Shown: in pieces, positions 8,166 through 18,053 of the stretch
Numbering within the stretch: the stretch's first letter is position 1
How the letters are laid out: the number at the start of each line of letters is the position of its first letter
NCBI GenBank assembly: GCA_963752345.1
Contig: CAVVYA010000011.1
Span: 33,770-97,769, forward strand
Reading direction: 5' to 3'
Origin: CAVVYA01 sp963752345
GTDB taxonomy: Bacteria; Pseudomonadota; Alphaproteobacteria; SMXQ01
DNA length: 64,000 nucleotides
The notes under the pieces: model-generated
Databases searched by the model: none
Told to the model about the DNA's origin: nothing
The model's input: the letters and a program-made list of their open reading frames with translations, nothing else
Translations under genes and position numbers: made by a program

Positions 8166-9381
8166 GTGATTGCGGGTAAACGCATTCTGCTCATCGTGGC
8201 GGGCGGCATCGCGGCTTACAAAAGCCTCGATCTGATCCGGCGTCTGCGCGAGCGGGGCGCGGCCGTGCGCTGCATCCTGACCACCGCGGGCGCCAAGTTC
8301 GTCACGCCGCTGTCGCTCGCCGCGCTGTCGGGCGACAAGGTCTATGGCGATCTGTTTTCGCTGACCGACGAGAGCGAGATGGGGCATATCCGCCTGTCGC
8401 GCGAGGCCGACCTCGTCGTCGTCGCGCCCGCCACCGCCAATATCCTGGCGCGCATGGCCCAGGGCATCGCCAACGATCTCGCCACCACCGCGCTGCTGGC
8501 GACCGACAAGCCTGTCTTGGTCGCGCCGTCGATGAACGTGCGCATGTGGGACCATCCCGCGACGCGCGACAATCTGGACATCCTGCGCCGCCGCGGCGTG
8601 CGCTTCGTCGGGCCGGGTGCCGGCGATCTCGCCTGCGGCGAGACCGGCGACGGACGCCTCGCCGAGGTGCTCGATATCGTGGCCGCCGTCGAAGCCTATT
8701 TCGGCAGCGCCGCGCCGCTCGCCGGCCGCCGCGCGCTGATCACCAGCGGCCCGACTTTCGAGGCGATCGATCCGGTGCGCTTCATCGGCAACCGTTCGTC
8801 GGGCAAGCAGGGCCATGCCATCGCGCTCGCGCTGTCGCGCGCTCGGCGCGGAAACGACACTGGTGTCCGGCCCGGTCTCCGAACCCGATCCGCAGGGCGT
8901 GCGCGTGGTCCATGTGGAAAGCGCGCAGGAGATGCTCGCGGCGTGCCGCGCCGCACTGCCGGCCGATGTCGCGGTATGCGCCGCGGCCGTCGCCGATTGG
9001 CGCGTGCGCACGCCGGCCAGCCAGAAGCTCAAGAAAGACAAGACGAGCGCCAAGAGCGCGCCGCCCACGCTCGACCTGGTCGAGAATCCCGACATCCTCG
9101 CGACGCTGAGCGCCGGCAACGACCGGCCGAAGCTGGTGATCGGCTTTGCCGCGGAAACCGAGACGCTGATCGAGGGCGCGCGCGCCAAGCTCCTGTCCAA
9201 GGGCTGCGACTGGATCGTCGCCAACGACGTGTCGCCGCAGAGCGGCGTCCTCGGCGGCAGCGACAACACCGTCCATCTGGTCAAGCGCGACGGCGTCGAA
9301 AGCTGGCCGCGCATGTCCAAGGACGCGGTGGCCGAGCAACTCGCCCAGCGCATTCGCGACCATCTGCTGGCGGTGGCCTGA
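8166..9381 (+). CDS. coaBC: Bifunctional phosphopantothenoylcysteine decarboxylase / phosphopantothenate-cysteine ligase (frame interrupted)
   Basis: This enzyme joins phosphopantothenate to cysteine and decarboxylates the product in coenzyme A synthesis. The CoaC half (residues 1-180) has the flavin-binding start GGIAAYKSLDL, the ATANILARMAQGIANDL segment and PSMNVRMW. The CoaB half begins at LITSGPTFEAIDPVRFIGN and continues in another frame with ADVAVCAAAVADWRV, KKDKTSAKSAPPTLDLVENP and FAAETE. The shift is near 8841: removing one G (CGC|CTC read as CGCGCTC) restores LSRLGAETTLVSGPV. It starts with GTG at 8166. The gene is probably real and intact, since it is essential. It abuts dut (TGA then ATG). 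Confidence 0.9.
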
Positions 9382-9861
9382 ATGTCCGCGCCGCTGCGTG
9401 TCGCCATTCAACGCCTGCCGCACGGCGCCGATCTGCCGCTGCCGGCCTACGCCACCGCCGATGCGGCCGGGCTCGATTTGATGGCCGCCGTCGACGAAGC
9501 GCTGCGCATCGAGCCGATGGGCCGCGCCCAGGTGCCGACCGGCATCGCCATTGCGCTGCCCGCCGGCTTCGAGGCCCAGGTGCGGCCGCGCTCCGGTCTC
9601 GCGGCGCGCAACGGCATCACGGTACTCAATGCGCCCGGCACCGTGGACGCGGACTACCGCGGAGAAATTCAGGTGATCTTGATCAACCTCGGCGCCGAAC
9701 CCTTCGCGGTGACGCGCGGGTTGCGCATCGCGCAGCTCGTGGTCGCGCCGGTCAGCCGGATCGCTTGGCGGCAGGAGGGCGAGCTCGACGAGACCGCGCG
9801 CGGCAGCGGTGGCTTCGGCTCGACCGGATTGCATATGGCGGAACAGCGCAAGACGCGGTGA
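9382..9861 (+). CDS. dut: Deoxyuridine 5'-triphosphate nucleotidohydrolase (dUTPase)
   Basis: This trimeric enzyme converts dUTP to dUMP, keeping uracil out of DNA and feeding dTMP synthesis. Family motifs appear in order: DAAGLDLMA, RPRSGLAARNGI, GTVDADYRGEIQVILIN, RIAQLVV and the C-terminal arm GSGGFGSTG. The length of 159 residues is normal. The ATG immediately follows the coaBC stop codon. coaBC-dut is a conserved alphaproteobacterial pair. Confidence 0.96.
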   Translation: MSAPLRVAIQRLPHGADLPLPAYATADAAGLDLMAAVDEALRIEPMGRAQVPTGIAIALPAGFEAQVRPRSGLAARNGITVLNAPGTVDADYRGEIQVILINLGAEPFAVTRGLRIAQLVVAPVSRIAWRQEGELDETARGSGGFGSTGLHMAEQRKTR

Positions 9862-9877
9862 AGCGCGGAAACGGGCG

Positions 9878-10333
9878 ATGTTGAAACTATCGAAGAAACT
9901 TCTGTTCGCGATCGAGGCGGTACTCGACATCGCCTATAACTCCGGCAGCCAGCCGGTGCAGAGTCGCGAGATCACGGCGCGCCAGGGGATTCCGCGGCGC
10001 TACTTGGAACAGGTGCTGCAGCAATTGGTGCGGGCCGGCGTGCTGACCGGTGTGCGCGGACCGCGCGGCGGCTATCTGCTGGCGCGCGAACGGCGCCGCA
10101 TCACGGTCGGCGAGATCACCAAGGTGGTCGCCGCGCTCGACCCGGCGGAGCCGCTGACCGAATCGGAATCCGCCTCCGAGCTCGGCCGCCAGGTGGTGCG
10201 CCCGCTGTGGGCCGAAGTTCAGCAGCGCATGATGGAAGAGCTCGAGAAGACGACCATCGAGGATCTGTGCCTCAAGGCCCACGCAACGGGCGTCGAGAGC
10301 GAGGCCCGCCAGCGTCTCGATTTTACCATCTGA
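9878..10333 (+). CDS. Rrf2-family transcriptional regulator (CymR-like, no cluster cysteines)
   Basis: This 151-residue winged-helix protein has the Rrf2 pattern: MLKLSKKLLFAIEAVLDIAY, recognition helix with IPRRYLEQVLQQLVRAGVL, then RGPRGGYLLAR. IscR/RirA/NsrR members bind an iron-sulfur cluster with three Cys; this protein has one Cys (in EDLCLKA), so cluster sensing is unlikely. It sits 56 bases upstream of cysK on the same strand. In Firmicutes the cluster-free Rrf2 protein CymR controls cysteine genes together with CysK, so a cysteine-status role is a reasonable inference. The start at 9878 gives MLKLSKK; the extension to 9809 overlaps dut. Confidence 0.85.
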   Translation: MLKLSKKLLFAIEAVLDIAYNSGSQPVQSREITARQGIPRRYLEQVLQQLVRAGVLTGVRGPRGGYLLARERRRITVGEITKVVAALDPAEPLTESESASELGRQVVRPLWAEVQQRMMEELEKTTIEDLCLKAHATGVESEARQRLDFTI

Positions 10334-10389
10334 GTTTCCGCGGCCGATGCGGCGCACCGGCGACGTTCGATTGAAAGAGGACAAGTTCC

Positions 10390-11418
<1,029 letters not shown>

Positions 11419-11490
11419 GCGCGCGCTCTAAAGAGAAAACCCGCTCTGCAGTCCAGGCCCCCGGCGTTTGCGCGGCCGCGCGCCATAAAC

Positions 11491-11745
11491 CGTCATGGCC
11501 CGGCGTCGTGCGTAGTCACGCATTCGCGTGACACCGGGCCGTCTCTTGCGGGTTGGGCATTGCGCGGCCACGATAAAGACCGTCATGCCGGATTTGATCC
11601 GGCATCCATCGAACAGGGCTGGCGCTCGAGCGCTGGCAAGCACCCATGGACCCCCGGATCACGTCCGGGGTGACGATTTTGCTGATGCCTCGTAGGACAC
11701 TGGCTTGAGATGGCCCGGTCGAGCCGGTCGAGCCGGGCCATGACG
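11491..11745. repeat. Cluster of REP-like palindromic repeats
   Basis: Four inverted repeats lie in tandem between cysK and the MoeB-like gene: GGCCCGG...CCGGGCC with a nested GTCACGC/GCGTGAC (11497-11540), ATGCCGGAT/ATCCGGCAT (11585-11605), CCCCGGA/TCCGGGG (11652-11670) and ATGGCCCGG/CCGGGCCAT (11710-11741). Phrases such as CGTCATGCC...GGCATCCA and GGGGTGACG recur in intergenic repeats of many Rhizobiales. The full gap, 11419-11856, contains no convincing gene. Confidence 0.8.
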
Positions 11746-11856
11746 AGAGTGGGGTAAAGGCCAAACCTCGGGTCGTGCCCCTCTCCCTCCATGGTCAGAC
11801 TGACGCGCGCAACCCTGGGGGTGAATACCACCCCGCCCGGGTGCTAGACTGATCCC

Positions 11857-12702
11857 ATGAGCAAACCACCCGCCCAGAGGGATTTCACCGACGAGCAGCT
11901 GTCGCGCTATGCGCGCCATATCGTGCTGCCCGAGCTCGGCGGCGTCGGTCAGGCGAAGCTGATGGATGCCAGCGTGCTGGTGATCGGCGCGGGCGGGCTC
12001 GGCTCGCCGCTCCTGCTCTATCTCGCGGCGGCCGGCGTCGGGCGCATCGGGGTGGTCGACGACGACGTGGTCGACCTGTCCAACCTGCAGCGCCAGGTGA
12101 TGCACGACACGGCGCGCGTCGGCGATCCCAAGGTGGAGAGCGCGCGCGACGCCATTGCGCGCGTCAATCCGGAGGTCAGGCTGGAGCCGCACCGCGCGCG
12201 CTTCACCGCCGCCAACGCCCTTTCGCTGATCGCCGGTTACGATCTGGTGGCCGACGGCAGCGACAATTTCGCCACCCGCTTCCTGGTCAACGACGCCTGC
12301 CATCTGGCGAAGAAGCCGCTGGTGTCGGGCGCCATCCTGCGCTTCGAAGGACAGCTCTCCACCTTCAAGAGCGGCGTGTCGGGCGTGAAGGATGCGCCGT
12401 GCTACCGCTGCATCTTCCCCGAGGCGCCGCCCGCCGGCCTGATTCCGACGTGCGCCGAAGGCGGCGTGCTCGGCGCGGTCGCCGGCGCGATCGGCTCGCT
12501 GCAGGCGACCGAAGTGATCAAAGAGCTGGCGCGGATCGGCGACAGCCTGTCGGGCTGGCTGCTGATCTACGACGCGCTGTCGACCACGTTCCGCAAGGTG
12601 CGCGTCAAGCGCGACCCGGCCTGCGCGCTGTGCGGCGACGCGCCGACCATCCACGACCTTTCCGCCCACGCCAATAGCCAGGGACCGATCTGTGTCGGCT
12701 GA
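11857..12702 (+). CDS. HesA/MoeB/ThiF-family E1-like adenylyltransferase
   Basis: E1-like enzymes adenylate the C-terminal Gly-Gly of small sulfur-carrier proteins (MoaD, ThiS, CysO types). The nucleotide-binding loop GAGGLGSP is near residue 47, with DDDVVDLSNLQRQ near 68 and the SDNFATRF stretch near 129. The zinc pairs are CYRC (near 184) and CALC (near 258), and PTCAEGGVLG holds the possible catalytic Cys. Length is 281; there is no C-terminal rhodanese domain as in some MoeB proteins. No MoaD/ThiS partner gene is in the window. Instead, its end overlaps a DsrE-family gene. I leave the symbol blank because moeB and thiF cannot be separated here. Confidence 0.88.
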   Translation: MSKPPAQRDFTDEQLSRYARHIVLPELGGVGQAKLMDASVLVIGAGGLGSPLLLYLAAAGVGRIGVVDDDVVDLSNLQRQVMHDTARVGDPKVESARDAIARVNPEVRLEPHRARFTAANALSLIAGYDLVADGSDNFATRFLVNDACHLAKKPLVSGAILRFEGQLSTFKSGVSGVKDAPCYRCIFPEAPPAGLIPTCAEGGVLGAVAGAIGSLQATEVIKELARIGDSLSGWLLIYDALSTTFRKVRVKRDPACALCGDAPTIHDLSAHANSQGPICVG

Positions 12703-13165
12703 CCAGCCAGCAACGGGCAAGGCGAACGGCGCGAGCCATCCGCCCGACAAGCTCAGCATCATCGTCTATTCCGGCGATTATGGCCGTGTGCACTATGCGC
12801 TGGCCATGGCGAGCGCGGCGGCGGCGATCAACCGGCCGGTGACCCTGTTCTTCACCATGGGCGCGATCCGCGCGCTGACCAAGCCGGCCAAAGGCGGCTG
12901 GGGCGCCCTGCCGGTGACCGACGACACGGGGCACGGCACCGGCGCCAGCCAGGACGCGGCGATGGCGGAAAAGGGCTTGGCGAGCTTCGAAGAACTGCTC
13001 GCCGCCTGCGTCACCTTCAAGGTCACCATCATGGTCTGCGAAATGGGCCTGCGCGCCGTCGATCTGACCATGATGGATCTGCGCGAGGACGTGCCGTATC
13101 GCGAGGGCGGCATCGTCACCTTCCTGGCCGATGCGTCCGCCACCGGCGCCACCCTCTTCGTGTGA
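12692..13165 (+). CDS. DsrE-family sulfur-carrier-like protein
   Basis: About 157 residues with the alpha/beta DsrE fold pattern: KLSIIVYSGDYGRVHYAL, a second strand PVTLFFTMGAI, and conserved cysteines in ACVTFKVTIMVCEMGL (about residues 108-123). DsrE-type proteins bind persulfide and relay sulfur; DsrE2 relatives have a Cys at this position. The start is GTG at 12692, overlapping the previous stop by 11 bases, which implies translational coupling with the E1-like enzyme. It is cytoplasmic, with no signal peptide. Whether it is the sulfur donor for the E1-like reaction is inference. Confidence 0.8.
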   Translation: MSADQPATGKANGASHPPDKLSIIVYSGDYGRVHYALAMASAAAAINRPVTLFFTMGAIRALTKPAKGGWGALPVTDDTGHGTGASQDAAMAEKGLASFEELLAACVTFKVTIMVCEMGLRAVDLTMMDLREDVPYREGGIVTFLADASATGATLFV

Positions 13166-13175
13166 GCCCGCCCGC

Positions 13176-13725
13176 ATGATCACCATCCGCACCGCCAGCG
13201 CAACCGATTGCGACAAGGTCGGCGCCCTGCAGGTCAAGGCCTGGCTCGAAACCTATCGCGGGCTGGTGCCCGATTCGGTGCTCGACACGCTGTCGACCGT
13301 CGAGCAGGCGACGACCTGGCGCCGCGTGCTCGACCGCGAACCGCCGGTCGCCATGGTGGTCGCCGAGGCGGCGAACGGCATCCTGGTCGGCTTCGCGGCG
13401 GGCGGCCAGCGGCGCGGCAAGCGGCTGACCCAGGACAGCGAGATCTATGCCATCTATGTGCTCGGCTCGGCCCAGCGCCAGGGGCTCGGCCGCGCGCTGA
13501 TGGCCGGCGTGGCGCGCCAGCTTCATGCCCAGGGCGGCCAATCGCTCTGTCTCTGGGTGCTGCGCGAGAATATCGTGGCGCGGCAGTTCTACGAACGCCT
13601 GGGCGGCATCGAGGTCGGCGAGAAGATCGAATCCATGGGCGGCGTGAAGCTGCAGCGAGGTCGCCTATGGCTGGGACGATCTGGCGGAATTTCTCGTGCA
13701 ATTCGATGATCCGGTGGCGCCGTGA
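13176..13725 (+). CDS. GNAT-family N-acetyltransferase (frame interrupted near the end)
   Basis: A typical GNAT of about 180 residues. It begins MITIRTASATDCDKVGALQ, has YRGLVPDSVLDTL, and carries the acetyl-CoA loop QRQGLGRALM, then FYERLGG. The substrate is unknown; the YRGLVPD pattern occurs in the RimI/YhbS-like group. As written the frame reads past the end, but removing one C at 13656 (CAG|GAG read as CAGCGAG) restores EVAYGWDDLAEFLVQFDDP and a stop at 13725. It follows the DsrE gene by 10 bases and probably belongs to the same transcript. Confidence 0.82.
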
Positions 13726-13786
13726 TCCGACATACGCGCTCGTCGCACTTGACGCCACCCGCCCGGACTTCCCTTAATACCGCCGC

Positions 13787-14436
13787 ATGACAATCCCCGC
13801 TCGATCTCCCATCCGTTGCCCGCTCCTCGCTGTGCTCGCGGCCCCGCTCGTCGCTGCGCTCGCCGCCCTGCTGGTGCTGGTCGCCGCACCCCTGCCGCTG
13901 GCCGGAAGCCGCGTGGCCCGGCCCAGGCCCAGGGCATGCCGAGCGAGATCGATCCGGAATCGGGCAAGCGCGCCGACGAGGCGGGCATCGAAAGCGACGA
14001 CCGCGGCGCCCCCGCCGGGCGCACCAACCTGCCGCTGCCGCGCTTCGCCAGCCTGCGCGCCTCCCAGGTCAACGTGCGCACCGGGCCGGGCGTGCGCTAT
14101 CCGATCGACTGGGTGTTCCAGCGCCGCAACATGCCGGTCGAGATCACCGCCGAATTCGAAAACTGGCGCAAGATCCGCGACGACCAGGGCACCGAAGGCT
14201 GGGTCCACCGCCAGATGCTGTCGGGTAAGCGCAGCCTCGTGGTCACCGCCAAGGAGCTCGTGCTGCGCCGCCAGGCCGACGCGGGTTCGCCCGCTGTGGC
14301 GCGGCTCGGCACCGGCGTCGTCGCCCAGGTCACGGAATGCAACGGCGAGTGGTGCCGCGTCGAAGCCTCGGGCTTCCGCGGCTGGCTGCCGCGCGCCGGC
14401 ACCTGGGGCACCAAGCCCGGCGAACGGATCAAGTAG
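13787..14436 (+). CDS. Exported bacterial SH3-domain protein (frame interrupted)
   Basis: The ATG at 13787 opens a long hydrophobic signal peptide (LLAVLAAPLVAALAALLVLV). Near 13920 the frame shifts and the second frame continues with MPSEIDPESGKRADEAG, then two SH3-like repeats: ASQVNVRTGPGVRYPIDWVF with GWVHRQML, and LVLRRQADAGSPAVARLG with GWLPRAGTWG. Such SH3b proteins are periplasmic and thought to bind peptidoglycan or proteins; the function is unknown. Without repair, the signal peptide and domains would be in different proteins, so a one-base error is the simplest reading. Confidence 0.78.
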
Positions 14437-14439
14437 CGA

Positions 14440-15056
14440 TCAGAGGTAAAGCGTCGCCACGGACGCGACGGTCATCAGCGCCAGCGTCCAGCGGACGATG
14501 CTGGCGGCGGGCTCGCGCGCGGCGATGCCCTGCACGGCGGCGCCGAAGCCGGCCCAGGTGGTGACGCTCAGCACATTCACCACGGCGGCGACGCCGACGA
14601 TCAGCGCGATGTTCGTCGCCATGCTCGCGCCGGGAATCGAATAGGCGGCGAACACGGTGATCGCCATGATCACGCCCTTCGGATTGACGAACTGAAACAG
14701 GAACGCCTCGAAGAAGCGGATCGGCCGATCCTTGCCGTCATCCGGCCGCGCGCCGGATTCGTTTTTTCCCAGCACGGCCCAGCCGCGGAAGATGCGCCAG
14801 GCGAGATAGAGCACATAGACCGTACCGGCGACGCGCAGGACATCCTGCAGCACGGGATAGGCCTCGAACACCGTGCCCAGCCCCAAGCCGACAAGATCAG
14901 CAGCGCGGAATAGCCCATATGGATGCCGACCATCTGCGGGATGGTGGCGCGGAAGCCGAAGCGGATGCCCGACGCGGCGAGCAGCAGATTGTTCGGCCCC
15001 GGCGTCATCGACGCGGCGAGTGTGAAGCCGAAGAGAGGGAGGATGTACTGCAGCAT
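14440..15056 (-). CDS. LysE/RhtB-family amino-acid exporter (frame interrupted)
   Basis: This small integral membrane exporter, about 205 residues, should have six helices. The start MLQYILPLFGFTLAASMTPG carries the LysE family motif with TPGPNNLLLAASG. A shift around 14898 separates it from the second half, VGLGLGTVFEAYPVLQDVL, LYLAWRIFRGW and FQFVNPKGVIMAI. Here the repair appears to need one added base, unlike most other shifts. It is convergent with the SH3 gene (3 bases between stops). The exported amino acid cannot be predicted. Confidence 0.83.
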
Positions 15057-15124
15057 GCGGCAAGCAGGATGGCGGGGCCGCGCGGCGTTGTCCAATGCTT
15101 CGCCCACCAGCGCATGAGCCAATT

Positions 15125-15214
15125 CCCTCCCCCCTTGTGGGGGAGGGTCAGTGGGGGGATTCCAAAAGCGAGGCGCTGCTCACCCCCACCCATCCTCCCC
15201 CATCGAGGGGGAGG
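15125..15214. repeat. Nested palindromic intergenic element, copy 1
   Basis: CCCTCCCCC/GGGGGAGGG (15125-15133 and 15139-15147) and CCTCCCCC/GGGGGAGG (15194-15201 and 15207-15214) flank a segment with CACCCCCACCC. The same architecture and sequence occur at 21040-21160. It looks like a non-coding mobile palindrome (MITE/RUP-like) spread between genes. Confidence 0.7.
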
Positions 15215-15237
15215 TGAAGTGGAGCGTGGCCGCTCTG

Positions 15238-15837
15238 TTAATCCAGGTCCGTCGCCAGGGCGGCGCGCACGGTTTCCGGGATCAGCGCCATGTGGGCGTA
15301 GTTCTGGTGCGCGATGGCGAGGATCGCCTTGGCGCCCGGCTGTTTGAAGGCCGCGGCCTGCTTCGGCGTCAGCGGGAAATGCAGGAAGTGCACGGCCGAG
15401 GTCTTGCCGTCCTCGGTGGTGCGGTCCTGGTCGCCGTCGAGGTCGGCCTTGATCTCCTCGCCGTCGATGGACAGCGTGATGGTCTCCTCGGCATGGCCGA
15501 GGCGGGCGAGTTCGCGGGCGCGGCGGTCCTTGTCCTCGATCTCGAACATCAGGGTGGCGACCAGCTCGCTGCCGTTGGGCACCAGCGCGTTGTAGGCCTC
15601 GAGTTCGCCGGCGATCTGCTCCTCGCCGCCGCGCTCGATGAAGAGCATCTCGTGCACCTGGTGCAGCATGGTGTCGAAGCTCTCGAAATAGAAGCAGGCG
15701 AAGGGCCCGACCTCGACCCGCCGGCGCTTCTTGAGCTCCGCCATCTGGGCGCGCCGGTCGCGCCGCAGCTTGCCGTAGTCGGCCATCGGCATGATGTCGT
15801 CGCGGGTGATCAGGTGGCGGTTGGCGGTGTGTTGCAT
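15238..15837 (-). CDS. DUF3501 family protein
   Basis: About 199 residues matching DUF3501: it begins MQHTANRHLITRDDIMPM, then RRDRRAQMAELKKRRRVEVG, FYFESFDTMLHQVHEML and ends in a helical PKQAAAFKQPGAKAILAIAH segment. The function is unknown. DUF3501 genes are found beside CCG/iron-sulfur proteins and rubrerythrins in other bacteria, exactly as here (FeS protein 42 bases upstream). There is no signal peptide. I chose the internal ATG at 15837 over one 18 bases upstream because it starts the conserved part. Confidence 0.85.
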   Translation of the reverse strand: MQHTANRHLITRDDIMPMADYGKLRRDRRAQMAELKKRRRVEVGPFACFYFESFDTMLHQVHEMLFIERGGEEQIAGELEAYNALVPNGSELVATLMFEIEDKDRRARELARLGHAEETITLSIDGEEIKADLDGDQDRTTEDGKTSAVHFLHFPLTPKQAAAFKQPGAKAILAIAHQNYAHMALIPETVRAALATDLD

Positions 15838-15879
15838 TTCGGTCTCCGGTCGCATCGCGGAACGCGGCTGTCTCCGTCC

Positions 15880-17238
15880 TCAAGGAGTCTTCGAGGTCTT
15901 CAATCCGTAAGCCTTGGCGAAGATCTCGATCGGATGGCTTGAATGATCGACCTTCACCCCATCGCCGCCGATCTTCCGCGCGCCCTGCACCACATGCTTG
16001 CCGGCGAGCGGGCATTCCGAGGCGATATAGGCCTTGCCCTGCTCGGCCGCGGCGCGCGCCACCGGCTTGCCGACCTTGAGCGCGACCTCGAAGTTCTCCT
16101 TGCGGATGCCCCACGAGCCGCCATGACCCGAGCAGCGCTCGATCACGTTGACGTCGGCCTCGGGAATCAGGCGCAGCATCTCGGCCGCCTTGTTGCCCAT
16201 GTTCTGGGCGCGCGAGTGGCAGGCGAGATGCAGCGTGATGCCGCCGTCGACGGTTGCGATGCCGGGCGCCAGGCCTTCCTTCTTTGCAATATCGACGACG
16301 TATTCGCTGATGTCCCAGGTCGACTTTGGCGAGGCGCTGGACGTCCGCGTCGTCGGGCACGATCAGCGGCCATTCGAATTTCATCATCAGGGCGCAGGAC
16401 GGCGTCAGCGCCAGGATGTCGTAGCCCTTGTCGATCCACGGCTTGAATTCGCCGGCGATCCGCTTGGCGGTCTCCGCCACGCGGGCGAGATCGCCGTTCT
16501 CGAGCTGCGGCATGCCGCAGCAGCCGGGATAGACCACCTCGGTTTCGACGCCGTTCTTGCGCCAGCACGGCGAGCGCGGCTTCGCCGATGGTCGGGTTGT
16601 TGTAGTTGACGAAGCAGGTGGCGAAGACCGCCGCCTTGCGCGCATTCGCCGGCGCCGCGACGTCGCGCGCCGGCTTGCCGCTTTTCGCGCGCGCGGTGAA
16701 GGTCTTGCCGTGGAATTTCGGCAGCTCCGCCTCGCGATGCACGCCGGCGGCCGCTTCGAGGATCGGGCGCGTGAGCGCGTTCGCCTTGTCCGACGCCCAG
16801 TTGGCGATCGGCGCCACGGCGCCGGCGAGCTTGCCGTTGCGGTCGGTCTCGGTGAGCTGCGTCACCGTGAACGGCACCTTGCCGTTCTTCTGCTCGATGG
16901 CGCGGCGGCGCAACATGAGATGCGGAAAATCGAGATTGAATTCATGCGGCGGCACGTAGGGGCACTTGGTCATGAAGCACATGTCGCACAGCGTGCAGGC
17001 CTGCTCGACCTTGCCGAATTCGCTGCTCGGCACCTCGTCGAGCTCGCCGGTGCTGGTCGCATCGATCATGTCGAACAGACGCGGGAAACTGTCGCACAGA
17101 TTGAAGCAGCGGCGGCAGCCATGACAGATGTCGAAGACGCGGCGTTCTTCCGCTTCGAGCTTCGCGAGATCGTAGAAATCCGGATTGGTCCAGTCGAGCG
17201 CGTGGCGCGTCGGCGCTTCCGAGGCTGCCTTCTCTCAT
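15880..17238 (-). CDS. GlpC-like (heterodisulfide-reductase CCG) iron-sulfur protein, frames interrupted
   Basis: About 450 residues once three shifts are repaired (near 17215, 16560 and 16325). The N-terminus carries two [4Fe-4S] motifs: CHGCRRCFNLC and CTLCDMCFMTKCP. The C-terminal half has CCG-type cysteines: PGCCGMP, HLACHSR and ERCSGHGGSWG, as in the GlpC and heterodisulfide-reductase B families, which move electrons to a redox partner. The start MREGSL at 17238 fits homologues once the first shift is repaired. The likely partner is the adjacent DUF3501/rubrerythrin pair. It is not necessarily a glycerol-3-phosphate dehydrogenase subunit; glpA/glpB are absent. Confidence 0.85.
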
Positions 17239-17412
17239 CGTCTATCCGTTCCCGAGTTGCCCCGAGTTACCCCCGGCCTCGGCGCGCGCGGCGCGAGGCG
17301 ATTGCTGTGTCGTGCGGCCGTCAGGCCATGAATCGAAAGCCACGGGACCGAAGCCGGCCGCGCAAAGCGCGAGACGGCCCCGATCTCGTTTTCCGTGGCC
17401 TGACAGTGGCGA

Positions 17413-17829
17413 TCAGACTCCGTCGAGCGCCTTCTGGAAGCGGCCGGCGTGCGACTTCTCGGCCTTCGCGAGAGTCTCGAACCAATCGGCGATCTCGTCG
17501 AAGCCCTCTTCGCGCGCGGCGCGCGCCATGCCCGGATACATGTCGGTGTATTCGTGCGTCTCGCCGGCGATCGAGGCCGCGAGGTTCTTCTTGGTGTCGC
17601 CGATCGGCAGGCCCGTCGCCGGGTCGCCGACAGCCTCGAGGAATTCGAGGTGGCCGTGGGCATGGCCGGTCTCGCCTTCCGCGGTCGAGCGGAACACGGC
17701 GGAGACGTCGTTATAGCCCTCGACGTCGGCCTTTTGCGCGAAATACAGATAGCGGCGATTGGCCTGCGACTCGCCGGCGAACGCCTCTTTCAAATGCTTC
17801 TCTGTCTTGCTGCCTTTCAGCGATGCCAT
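17413..17829 (-). CDS. Rubrerythrin (ferritin-like diiron domain only)
   Basis: This 138-residue protein has the four-helix ferritin-like diiron fold: AFAGESQANRRYLYFAQKA (first Glu ligand), GETGHAHGHLEFL (E..H), then AGETHEYTDMYPGMARAA and KAEKSHAGRF. It lacks the C-terminal rubredoxin domain of classical rubrerythrins. Members reduce peroxide or store/oxidise iron. It is upstream of the FeS gene on the same strand, and its promoter region carries an Irr-type palindrome, so iron-dependent regulation is likely. Confidence 0.93.
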   Translation of the reverse strand: MASLKGSKTEKHLKEAFAGESQANRRYLYFAQKADVEGYNDVSAVFRSTAEGETGHAHGHLEFLEAVGDPATGLPIGDTKKNLAASIAGETHEYTDMYPGMARAAREEGFDEIADWFETLAKAEKSHAGRFQKALDGV

Positions 17830-17933
17830 GGCTCTCTCTCCTAATGTGTGCGGTCGTCTGGGATTGTCGTTGCGTTGATGGCCGGGACCGGTCGGCCCTC
17901 AGCGCGCAGCGGTTTGGCTACCCGCTGGGATCA

Positions 17934-17986
17934 ATTTATGATCCATTATCGTGACCTCGTCAATAGTTTAGAACAAATCTAAACTA
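17934..17986 (-). promoter_or_regulatory. Putative rubrerythrin promoter with iron control element (Irr box)
   Basis: AGTTTAGA (17966-17973) and TCTAAACT (17979-17986) form a perfect interrupted palindrome. The core TTTAGAA-CAA-ATCTAAA differs by one base from the ICE consensus TTTAGAA-N3-TTCTAAA bound by Irr in rhizobia. On the minus strand it abuts a candidate -35 TTGACG (17959-17964), with a possible -10 near 17934-17940. It lies about 135 bases upstream of the rubrerythrin start and downstream of the irr stop. Confidence 0.75.
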
Positions 17987-18053
17987 CTTAAGAGGAGACC
18001 GTGACAAGGCAATGGATTGCGCGCCAGCGCAGGCAGACGGGACGCCACGCCGC

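Noticed and set aside
8800..8860. Programmed ribosomal frameshift in coaBC
   Set aside because: No slippery heptamer and no conserved precedent; the same one-base pattern is seen in many unrelated genes, so an error is simpler.
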